Below, piece after piece: positions 27,001-34,430 of a DNA stretch of 37,155 nt. The number at the start of each line of letters is the position of its first letter. Position 1 is the first letter of the stretch. Where the stretch lies: positions 1 through 37,155 of the forward strand of contig QUTJ01031847.1 of NCBI GenBank assembly GCA_003573635.1, read 5' to 3'. The notes below the pieces were generated by a model that searched no databases, had not been told where the DNA came from, and worked only from the letters and a program-made list of their open reading frames with translations. This stretch comes from Goniomonas avonlea (lineage: Eukaryota > Cryptophyceae > Goniomonadida > Goniomonadaceae). A program made the translations under genes and the position numbers.

Positions 27001-30000
27001 CAGGAATCGTGCGATGAGCGTGACCGAGGAGCCGCCCGTGGCAGGTCCGTTGCCGGCTGGCACGCTAATCATTTCGCTCTCTGCGGAGCTGAACACACGG
27101 GTGAGAGTAGCTCGACTCCGTGACATGCTGACCAACACCGAGAGCAAGTTCGCATGGGCAGTCGGAGCTTTGCCGATGAGTGACGAGTCACTCCGCCATA
27201 CGGATGATGTCGGCACGGTCCCCCCGACTCGATGCCTGGTGGTGTAATCGGAGGACCCCAGCACGGACCCACACAAGGTTACCATGGTTGCCCCTGTAGT
27301 TGGCATGTTCACAGCCAGGAGGCTGCTGGGCACCGTGCGGAGGTATGAAAACGCCAAGGTGACCGTGCGGAAAATTAAGCCAGCTGTGATGACTATTTGG
27401 CGCAATTCAGTCTGGCCACTCGGGTTGCGGCAGAGCAAGGTCGTGTGCGAAAACCAAACGCTGGCCTCCGCCATGGTTCCTCCAATGCGTCCCCGCATGG
27501 ACCTGTCTCGCACACCAAACTCGTTCCCGAGCAAAGTTATGGTTGACGCGGCAGTCGTTGGAGAGTTGGATCGGATGGAGGTGCTGATCCACGGGTCGGC
27601 GTATGTGTGTGTGAGGGTGAGGGACTGCACAAGCTGGGCAGTGGTTACGGCAGCGAAACGGCCACTGGCGGTGCCTTGCGGCACTCTGATCGACAAGGCG
27701 CTGTCAGAGATCCACCTCGAAACGTCCGTTGCGGAGCCACCCAGGCGTGCCTTGATTGTCAACTCCAGCGCGACTATGCTGCGCCCAAATATTGTGACAG
27801 AAATCGCAGCCGAGGTTGGGGAGTTGGACGGTCGGTTGTGTGTGAGCTGTGGAATGTCGTAGGATATACCAAGAGTCAGCGTCCCGAGCGAGACCTGAAC
27901 GGTGAGCACAGTGGTCTGACGTAGTGCGTGCCCAGTTGGGAGTTTGCAATGGACAGATGAGTCAGACACCCATCGGTGGGCCTGGCCCTTGCTCATGCCG
28001 AACGACGCCCGCGTTGTGGGGTCAGAAGACACGACGTTAGAAGCGAGCAACGTCATGGTGGTCGCGCCGGTTGTTGGCGCGTTCGTAGGGAGAAGGGAGC
28101 TGGCCACTGGCGAATTGTACGAATATGTTCGCGTCACAGTGCCGTGCTGCAGGCCAATTGTTCCTGAAAACAGCAGCTGCCTTTTTTGACCGGCTGAAAG
28201 TTTGCACCGCAACGTGGAGTCAGACCTCCACCCCGACGCTTCACACGCCGTGGACAAAAGTCGAGCACGCACTGACGTGTCGTCACGACTGTAAAACCGT
28301 CCAAGTAGTGTGACGGACGTGGAGGCCGTTGTCGCCGCATTACCGTTTGACAGAGACAAGACCTCAGACACCACATACGAGAACGCGCGTGTGAGTGTTT
28401 CGGCACGAGACAATACAGACAACCCCAGCCGACAACTGATTGAGTGCCCAGCAACGAGCTTGCAGGCCACACTTGAATCTGAGACCCATCGTCCAACCTC
28501 CATGGCAGAACCTTGAAGCTTCACTCGAGCAGTAGGATCAGCGGTGATGCAACCAGAGCCCAAAAACGTGATTGAGGACGAGCCAGTGGTTGGGCCGTTG
28601 GCAGCAACAAGCGATGAGAGCGTTGGCCTGGAGTAGGTATGTGCGCCTGAGAGAGAGACACCCACCATGCCTACTGACAGAGCGACGAGATGGGAGTCCC
28701 GACCACCAACAGGCGCCTTGCAGCTTAGTGACGAGTCTGACCGCCAGGTGGACGCACCGCAAGTTGTCTTGTCAAGGCGAGCACGCGCGGTGTAATCAAG
28801 CAGCCCGAAAGCAGCCCCAAACGCTGTGACAGTCATGGCCCCAGTCACTGCTCCGTTTCTACGCAGGGTGCTGCTGAGAAGTGGTGGTTCGAGCGTGAAA
28901 GCCCTCGTGAGTGTCCCGAGACCCACAGCCACCGTTAGCACGGAAAAAGTATTTGGCCCAACCCCACTCGGGGTCTTAAGCCGAAAAGCTGTCTCCGACA
29001 CGAACTCGGCTGCAACAGACCCGCTGCCACGGACGCGAGCCCGCGGCGTTACGTCCAAACGACCTACTCCGGACCCCACCAACGTCAGTGACACTGCTCC
29101 CGAAACGGGGACGTTGGTGCGCACAGTGCTCGACGGGGTATTCTGATTATATGAGAGCGCCTGCGTGACAGTGCCATACTGGACGCCTATTGTTGTAGTC
29201 ATCAAGCGATTTGCAGCGACCCCTGAGGGCAGTTTGCACATCAGCACGGAGTCCCCGACCCACACGCTACGCTCAGCACTGGTGGCACCTGGCCTAGCCC
29301 GCAAAGAGGCATCCTGAGTCGCAAAGGCAGCTCCAAGAATCGTCACAGTCGTCGAAGCGGACGCGGGCGCGTTTCTCGACGTAGTTTTTAGCTCAGCGCG
29401 TTCGTAAGAGAACGCGCGCGTGAGTGTGGCCACGCGCAGCTCCACAGTCAAGCGCACAGAGGCCATGAGCGAGTACCCAGCGCAGCCCTTACAGCGGACT
29501 GACGACTCTGAGGTCCATCGACCCTCCTCACAGCGCGTGACACTCACGCGCGGCCGCATTGATGTGTCTTTAAGACCAAATCCGCGACCCAAAACAGTAA
29601 TCAAACGGGCACCCGTTGTTGGCCCGTTCACAGATGTATGGCTACTCACCATCCCCAAATCTGCAGAATAGGCTCTGGTCAACGTGCCCCACTGCAAGCC
29701 GATGGTGACACCCAGGCCGTGCCCTGCGCCGGTCCAGCCCGACGACTTACATCGTACCGCTGTGAGGGCAAGCCAAAGAGCCGACTCGGCGTTGGTCCCC
29801 CCGACCCTTGCTCGACCCGTTGGGTCTGCACCTGGGAACCCAGAACCAAGGAGCGACAAGCTCACAGAACCGGACCCAGGCCCGTTCGTGCGTAGCAGTG
29901 AGCTCACTATTGGCGCATTGTACGAAAGGGCCTGTGTTAGCGACCCTGGCGCCATCCCGACAGTCATCGCAATCCGGAGTTTGTGCCCGTAGCCAGACAC

Positions 30001-31338
30001 TGATTTACAAATTACAGAGGAAGTCGACGCCCAACGAGCCGACTCATAAGCTGAACCATCAACTCTCGCACGCGAGGTTGGATCCACAGGACCATTCATT
30101 CCCAGGAGAGTCAGGGACACGCTCCCCGAGCCTGGGTGGTTGACGTGCACAAGCGAGCTTGTGACGGGGTGATCAAACGTGAAGACACGACTCAGAGTGC
30201 TGAAGCGGGAGGCGATAGTCAAACTAGCCAGCCCAAGACGAGACCAACCTGCTGGCTGCTTGCACGTCAATGAGCTGTCAGCAATCCAACGCGAACTCTG
30301 GCACGAGGTCCCACCAAACCGTGAGCGGACAGAGTTATCACCCTGACTAAAGCTTCTGCCCAAAACCGTCAGCGACGATCCGGATGTCGAAGCACCATTG
30401 GTGCGAACCAAGTTCGATAACAGAATGACATCAAACGAGTAGACTCTTGTCAGTGTGCCAGAAAACAAAACAGCTGAAACAGCCGCCGGCGCGAAAGCAC
30501 TGGTCCCAGTTGGGACCTTGCATGCCATTGAGGAGATCGCGATCCAACGCGATGTCTCGCACAGAGTGCCCCCACTTCGCATGGAGCTCGAAGAGTCTGT
30601 CTCTGGCCAAGATTGGCCAAGTAATGTGATAGTGTTAGACCCAGAAACAGGCCCATTTGATGCAAGAACGCTACTGGGCTGTAATTGCGTGGGGTATGAG
30701 AACGCTGACGAGATGCTGCCGCCAGTAAGCACGGTAACCATCGAGCCCCGCGCTCCACCAGCACCACGAGGGGACTTGCACCTCAAAGAGGAATCTGAGA
30801 GCCAATGTACGGCCTCACAGCCTGTTTTGGAGATTCGCACACCCGGGGAGCGATTTACAGTTCCGAGTCGCGGCGAGATCAAGGTTAGGGAGGTTGCACC
30901 CGACGATGGCGAGTTCACGGATATGATAGAGCTCACCAGTGGACTCGTGTACGACATCTGTCGAGAGAAAGAAAACTTGTTTCCGTTTCCTATTGATATC
31001 GCAAAAATGAGCTGGTTGAGGGCTCCTTGAACTGTCTTGCACATCAGAGACGACGACGAGACCCATGTGGCGCCGCCTTCGGCAGCTGTCCCGCCAAACC
31101 GGGAGCGAACGCTCCCAAAATTACTTGATGGGACTGTACCAAAATTGTTTCCCAGGATTGTCACGCTGAGCGCACCAGAGTGCGGCGCGTTTGTCACAGG
31201 CGGCGCAGTGGGAGATGTCTGAGCGGCAGCGGGCGAGGCTGTCACGGCTCGTCAGGCAGAAACCAGACATCAAAAGGCGCACACACCTAGAAAACATAAC
31301 AACAACACCAACACCAACACCAACTGAAGACTGGTCAT
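1..31338 (-). CDS. Giant secreted repeat protein: signal peptide, 93 IPT/TIG-like units, at least 18 DUF4215 units (3' end beyond window)
   Basis: Exons read on the minus strand: 31338-31287, 31238-8402, 8308-6522, 6318-6146, 5374-5214, 4996-4721, 4366-4175, 4006-3862, 3478-3263, 2969-2812, 2665-2536, 2232-2004, 1707-1472, 1097-961, 694-577, 384-202 and 24 to beyond 1. Every intron is GT-AG and the phases join without a break, giving 9,018 codons and no stop. Residues 1-17 form a hydrophobic signal-peptide core, completed by an AAA-Q cleavage-like site after the first intron. Then follow 93 Ig-like IPT/TIG-type units and 18 cysteine-rich DUF4215 units. The visible part would weigh roughly 0.9 MDa. 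The protein must enter the secretory pathway. By family analogy it is an adhesin, matrix or surface-coat protein, which is inference. No enzyme domain or membrane anchor is visible; an anchor could lie beyond the left edge. The last partial exon (24-1) is the least certain. Confidence 0.85.
105..138. repeat. Hexanucleotide microsatellite (agggag)n in intron 16
   Basis: Five full copies of agggag plus a partial copy, inside intron 16 (201-25) of the giant gene. It is a simple repeat with no function visible from sequence. Confidence 0.9.
1098..1471 (-). other. Intron 13 of the giant gene (374 nt), purine/pyrimidine-biased
   Basis: This phase-0 intron between exons 13 and 14 has donor GTGGGT and acceptor ATCACAG. 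Its plus strand is strongly purine-rich around 1110-1270 (GGGAGG/GAGGAG-type sequence) and has a G run at 1409-1420. No coding content was recognised; the long open frames here reflect the biased composition. Confidence 0.75.
1836..1880. repeat. 12-nt minisatellite in intron 12
   Basis: Three perfect copies of gagagagagtgc (1836-1847, 1848-1859, 1860-1871) followed by a partial copy. It lies inside intron 12 (2003-1708) of the giant gene. Confidence 0.9.
2233..2535 (-). other. Intron 11 of the giant gene (303 nt)
   Basis: This phase-0 intron lies between exons 11 and 12, with donor GTGAGT and acceptor CTCGCAG. It splits a DUF4215 unit just after its third conserved cysteine block. It holds an 11-nt C run on the plus strand (2466-2476). 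No gene-like content was seen. Confidence 0.8.
3479..3861 (-). other. Intron 8 of the giant gene (383 nt)
   Basis: This phase-0 intron between exons 8 and 9 splits CGDGK from the next unit. Donor GTATGA, acceptor GGTGCAG. No additional exon, RNA gene or element was recognised in it. Confidence 0.8.
4367..4720 (-). other. Intron 6 of the giant gene (354 nt)
   Basis: This intron lies between exons 6 and 7 and joins AG|C to complete a Gly-Gly-Ser. It contains an 11-nt C run on the plus strand (4526-4536) and a short CA-repeat stretch near 4650-4665. Nothing gene-like is visible in it. Confidence 0.8.
5124..5143. repeat. 20-nt G homopolymer in intron 5
   Basis: An uninterrupted run of 20 G on the plus strand (C on the sense strand) inside intron 5 (5213-4997). 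It is the longest of several G/C homopolymers, all in introns; the exact length could include sequencing error. Confidence 0.85.
5375..6145 (-). other. Longest intron of the giant gene (771 nt), no gene seen
   Basis: This is the largest intron in the DUF4215 part, between exons 4 and 5; both junctions are phase 0. I looked for another CGDG/CDDGN exon in it and found none. It holds a GATC-rich patch with a 13-nt direct repeat (cgatcacgggtca at 5617-5629 and 5651-5663). The plus-strand frames at 5345-5794 have no recognisable protein features. A hidden small exon cannot be fully excluded. Confidence 0.7.
6791..31191 (-). repeat. Tandem array of 93 IPT/TIG-like Ig-fold units
   Basis: I counted 93 unit starts by hand, 88 beginning in the 22.8-kb exon and 5 in the next exon. 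The period is about 261 nt (87 residues). A typical unit opens with NxPxTGxxSVTLxGxxFG, then has DxSxRxRxGGTxC, then ExSxWxSDSSxxCKxPxG, and closes with [10 protein letters not shown]. The opening Gly-rich strand, the GG-C pair and the closing aromatic F-[ST]-Y agree with the IPT/TIG fold (PF01833). The near-invariant Trp between the two cysteine positions and the Cys-Lys ending are not typical of that family. Unit 88 spans the exon 2/3 junction, which supports the 93-nt intron 8401-8309. Units are diverged at the DNA level and no long identical copies were noticed, so the array looks old. The family assignment rests on motif pattern only. Confidence 0.75.
8309..8401 (-). other. Intron 2 of the giant gene, interrupting TIG-like unit 88
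   Basis: The 93-nt intron has donor GTATTA and acceptor CTTGCAG. Removing it joins codon AG|T and restores a full repeat unit whose first cysteine (exon 2) and Cys-Lys (exon 3) lie on either side. It contains a pyrimidine-rich tract with several in-frame stops, so read-through would end the protein here. Confidence 0.85.
31287..31338 (-). other. Exon 1 of the giant gene, encoding the signal peptide
   Basis: The ATG at 31338-31336 opens 17 codons: a short polar start (MTSLQ) and then an almost pure Leu/Val core. The exon ends one base into a codon at a GTGTGT donor. A 48-nt intron (31286-31239) ends in ACAG, and exon 2 resumes with Ala-Ser-Pro-Ala-Ala-Ala-Gln. The Ala-Ala-Ala|Gln stretch is a textbook signal-peptidase site. 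The start was chosen because the large downstream frame has no convincing ATG of its own, while this ATG supplies both a secretion signal and the correct phase. The hydrophobic core is encoded by a short TTGGTG hexanucleotide run. Confidence 0.8.
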
Positions 31339-31656
31339 CGTCTCTTTCTCTCAGAATCGGTCACCGAGAACCCCGACCATTCAGGGCGATTTCCCGCCTG
31401 CCTTCAGCAATGTGCGTGGTCGCAGCTTGATATGGGTGCTATCCCTGGAAAGGATTTGGATAAATCATGGGGGCCTTGTAAGTACGTTTCACGTTGATAA
31501 GATTATCGATTGAACGCCAACGCAGCTAAAAGCTGCTCCTAGTAAAGTGCTAAATTTGTTAATAGATCATTAATGTGCATCATTACGATTCATTAGCTCC
31601 GTCCAGTATCGTTGAGGGCAACGATAGTCGAAAACTCAAACGGCAAGCGTGTCTTG
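31339..31656. promoter_or_regulatory. Divergent spacer and likely shared promoter of the giant gene and the BCCIP gene
   Basis: The 318-bp spacer lies between the two start codons of head-to-head genes and must hold both promoters and 5' UTRs. Its middle (about 31430-31600) is clearly more AT-rich than the flanking genes. I see no convincing TATA box or initiator. Two small features stand out: a 7-bp-arm hairpin (31607-31613 with 31620-31626) upstream of the BCCIP start, and a 9-codon upstream reading frame (31380-31351, minus) ahead of the giant gene. The promoter role is inferred from layout. Confidence 0.55.
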
Positions 31657-33801
31657 ATGTCATCGGGCAAGGCGGGGCGTGCGCATGCGAAGGCTGCGGC
31701 AACGAGTGATGAGCACCCACGAGGCAAGCGCGCTGCGCCTGCCAAGGTCGCAAAAAAGAACCAGGTGTCTGTGAAGCATGCGGCGAAACGCCGTCGTGGT
31801 GCCGAGACAACCAAGGATATACCCGAGGAAGAGGAGAACGCGGAGAGGGACGAGAGCGACGACAATAGTTCAGATATCGATAGCGATGACTTGCTGAGCC
31901 CATCAGGAAGTGAGGATGAGGGTGACAAGTCAGCTTCAGAGGGTGACGAGGACGACGACGGCGGTGAAGTGGAAGACAAGGAGGTCTGTTTCGTACAAGT
32001 GACATATGAAGCTGCAGTGCTAACGACCAAGCAGATTCTTGGCTCTTTTGAACATTACGATCCGTCCGAGCGCGACTTTCATACCTTGAAGCGATTCCTC
32101 AAAGACTTTCTTGATGGTGAAGAGTACGATTCGTCCAGTCTGGTTGATTTGTTGATTGAGCAGGTGCGATTCGCGTGTTGTATCAACGCTGTGACACTTT
32201 GTCAGGGCCCTTCGGTTGGAACAGTTCAGAAGGTGGGCGAAGATGAGGATCCTTTTGGATTTGTTTCGGTCGTCAATCTTCACGAGCATCAGTGAGGGTG
32301 CTCCACCGGCCTGCTCAACGCTCATCCCTCTCGCAGGAGCGTGAAGGGGGTCAGTGATGTTTGCAAGTTTATTCACAGCAAGTGCCCCGCTGAGAAAAAG
32401 ATGGAGCTGGCCAAGTATGTTCCCCGCAGTGGTGCTGCGGGTGGAAACAAGACTGGCCTCATTCTTAGCGAGCGTGTCATCAACATGCCGGACGCGTTGG
32501 CGCTGCCATTGATGACCGCCCTATTTGACGAGATCAAGTGGGCAGTGGAGGATCAGGTACACTCGCAGCTCTAGCTCTTGTTGCTCTCCTCTCATGTTTG
32601 CTCACGCTCCTCTTGGATGGTTCTTCCCAGATGATAGGTGGGACGGGACACTGGGACCCCACCCAGTTCGATAACACCGCGCCGTGTAGCCCACCGAAGC
32701 GCAGAGGAACAGCTTCAAATTCACGCACTACATCCTCCTCACAAAAGTAGTCAAATGCACTGCTGCGGCATTCATGCAGACCAAGAAGGCAGCAAAGCAG
32801 GCGACGAGCAAAGGCAAGGGGAAGGCACCAGTCGTGGAGGAGGCCACAACAGTGTATGTGAAGACAGAGGAGGAGGCGTTTGTCAAGCACGCCTGCCTGA
32901 CGTTTGATTTTCCTATCACCATGCCACAAGAGGTACTTGTTTTTTCGTTTGTTGTCTTGCAGAGGCCATGTCGTGGTTGACAGCGTGGGTGATGGGCAGT
33001 GTGTGGGAGCTGGACAATGCGGGGTATACTGCCTAGTTCTTTGGGGTCAGCTGTAATCAAACAGAACAGCCATAATCAAGTTCCTATGGGGTCTACCTGT
33101 TGATTGATAGACGGAATGAACCAGGCACTGGTTCGCCAGGAACAAGGAACAGGGCCGACATTAGGAACAGGGCCGACATTTGGTCGGCAACGGCACAGCA
33201 TTCAGAACGGAAGCAGTGAAATTTCGACAAGAAGAATACCTCAAATACAGAATACAAACAATAGGGTCAGAGAGTATCTTTGGACTAAAGTCCACCTCGG
33301 TACACCGCGCCTTTCCACAGCTTTCGAAACCAAAGCACGCTGGGGGGGGGGGGGACGAGCAGAAGCGAGACAGAGACAGACGCACAGAGAGAGAGAGTAT
33401 TCAAAAGCGCTCTGAACTGCAGAGCAGCCAAGAGAATACCTCAAAGTACTAACCATGTCCGATGCGACGAGAGCGTGTTGACAGGGTGATCACCTTCACT
33501 CTGCTCTCCCACTCTTGTCTCCCTCCTCGCTGTCTCCCCTCTGTCTGTCCATCTCGCCCGCTCTGTCAACACTCTCGAGTCGCACATGGACATCGCTGGC
33601 GGTGAGATGGGCAGAGTGAGTCAAGGAGACACAGAGAAGAAAAGAGTGAGGTGGGAGACGGAGTATCTAATTCCTCTTATGCAGGAGGGCATGGATGTAT
33701 GTGGCCGTCTGGTTGTCATTCCTGCCAAAAAGGCCGAAGTTGTTTTGGCTGGGGTCAGAGATTTGGTCGGGACAGGGGCGATGGATGCTGCGGAGGCTTG
33801 A
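31657..33801 (+). CDS. BCCIP: BCCIP/Bcp1-family protein (ribosome biogenesis and genome maintenance)
   Basis: Exons: 31657-32163, 32206-32291, 32337-32556, 32690-32932 and 33685-33801, giving about 390 aa. The N-terminus is basic with an NLS-like KHAAKRRR (residues 40-47), then a long Asp/Glu/Ser stretch (about 54-109). The family core follows: FEHYDPSERDFHTLKRFL, SLVDLLIEQ, FGFVSVVNL, GLILSERVINMP, the FKFTHYILL segment and a closing RLVVIPAKKAEV. These match human BCCIP and yeast Bcp1 (PF13862), nuclear factors that chaperone Rpl23 and, in animals, bind BRCA2 and p21. A TTG frame opens upstream at 31612, but the ATG at 31657 is the first proper start. A further in-frame 51-nt intron (31984-32034) is probable and would give 373 aa. 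Exon 4 could also begin at 32705. The last intron (752 nt) may hide a small exon, because the C-terminal segment is shorter than in human. Confidence 0.82.
31984..32034 (+). other. Probable in-frame 51-nt intron within BCCIP exon 1
   Basis: The stretch starts with GTCTGT, has a branch-site-like GCTAAC, and ends CCAAGCAG. Its length is 51 nt, a multiple of three with no stop, so it reads through as 17 residues that do not resemble the family. Removing it joins DKE to ILGSFEHYDP, which fits the usual family spacing better. A shorter alternative donor at 31999 would give 36 nt. Its length matches the other short introns in this gene and in the neighbouring Rab28 gene. Confidence 0.55.
32933..33684 (+). 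other. Last intron of the BCCIP gene (752 nt)
   Basis: Donor GTACTT; the acceptor follows a pyrimidine-rich ttcctcttatgcag. It is far longer than the 42-nt and 45-nt introns of the same gene. It contains a perfect 18-nt tandem duplication (33145-33162 and 33163-33180), a 13-nt G run (33342-33354) and a pyrimidine-rich stretch around 33495-33560. Short open frames inside it show no family similarity. A small missed exon is possible, since the frame upstream of 33685 stays open. Confidence 0.6.
33145..33180. repeat. 18-nt perfect tandem duplication
   Basis: The unit aggaacagggccgacatt occurs twice back to back (33145-33162 and 33163-33180) in the last BCCIP intron. The lack of differences suggests a recent slippage or duplication event. 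Confidence 0.9.
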
Positions 33802-34430
33802 CTTTGACACCTTGACCGTGACTGCAAGACTGCGATGACATTGACTAATACATCTAACTTGACCTTTGCGTTGACCGGACAAGACTCCGTGGCCGTGCGC
33901 ACGTGATTGACGTGATTGACGTGATAGAAATGAGGCCGTGCGCACGTCATTGAAATGTTCAGGCTAAGTCCTCCCGGTCTGTCGCTTGTCCGTGTTTTCT
34001 GCCAGAGGGAGGGGCCGATGATCTGGACGTTCTTGCTGTGGGCCTCATGACGGAGCAATCTCGATGCTGTGGGGGGGAGGTCGAATCAATCTCTCCGCTG
34101 TAGGACAGTAGATCGGTTCAATTTCTCAGTTGTCGGGCTGCCTCCTCCTCTTCCTCGCCCTCCTCCCCCTCCCGCTCTCGCCCCACCCGTTCTCTCCCTC
34201 CAGTTGGATCGAGGCCATAGAGGAAGCGGGGACGACAGAAATCGCAGATGGAGACGGGAGGAGAGGGAGCGAGAGGAAGAGAACACGCATCATGGAAGGC
34301 AGTAGTTTCGAGAACTTTGGTTCCTTGTTCATAATATTTGGAGCTTAGGGACAAACAAGCTCAGGCGCGGATTGTTTTGAACCAGAGAACAAAGAGGTAG
34401 CTGAGGCGGGCTTCATTCTCGGATGAAGTG
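33802..34430. other. Intergenic gap between convergent BCCIP and Rab28 genes, no gene recognised
   Basis: The 629-bp gap must contain the 3' UTRs and polyadenylation sites of both flanking genes. The left part has a 14-nt direct repeat, ggccgtgcgcacgt, at 33891-33904 and 33934-33947, with a 9-nt repeat (cgtgattga, about 2.7 copies) between. The right part has a pyrimidine-rich block (about 34139-34205) followed by a purine-rich block (about 34250-34285). The open frames here follow from the biased composition and lack protein-like features. Confidence 0.65.
33891..33947. repeat. Direct 14-nt repeats flanking a 9-nt tandem repeat
   Basis: ggccgtgcgcacgt at 33891-33904 recurs at 33934-33947. 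Between them cgtgattga is repeated (33902-33910, 33911-33919, then partial). It lies just downstream of the BCCIP stop codon. Confidence 0.85.

Noticed and set aside
6964-31066. Dozens of plus-strand open frames of 60-230 codons opposite the giant exon
   Set aside because: They are antisense shadows created by the regular repeat and codon bias of the minus-strand array. None has recognisable motifs, and they overlap an unbroken 7,612-codon frame.
6791-31191. Regular spacing that might suggest a CRISPR array or satellite DNA
   Set aside because: The period of about 261 nt is visible at protein level only, the units are diverged at DNA level, and they keep one open frame. There is no short identical repeat with unique spacers.
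32999-33036. A continuation of BCCIP through 32963-33036 ending at TAG
   Set aside because: The resulting peptide does not resemble the family C-terminus, whereas the exon at 33685-33801 does and is in phase.
34086-34354. Open frames on both strands in the gap between BCCIP and Rab28
   Set aside because: They are translations of purine/pyrimidine-biased sequence, rich in Ser, Arg and Pro without structure, and several frames overlap one another.
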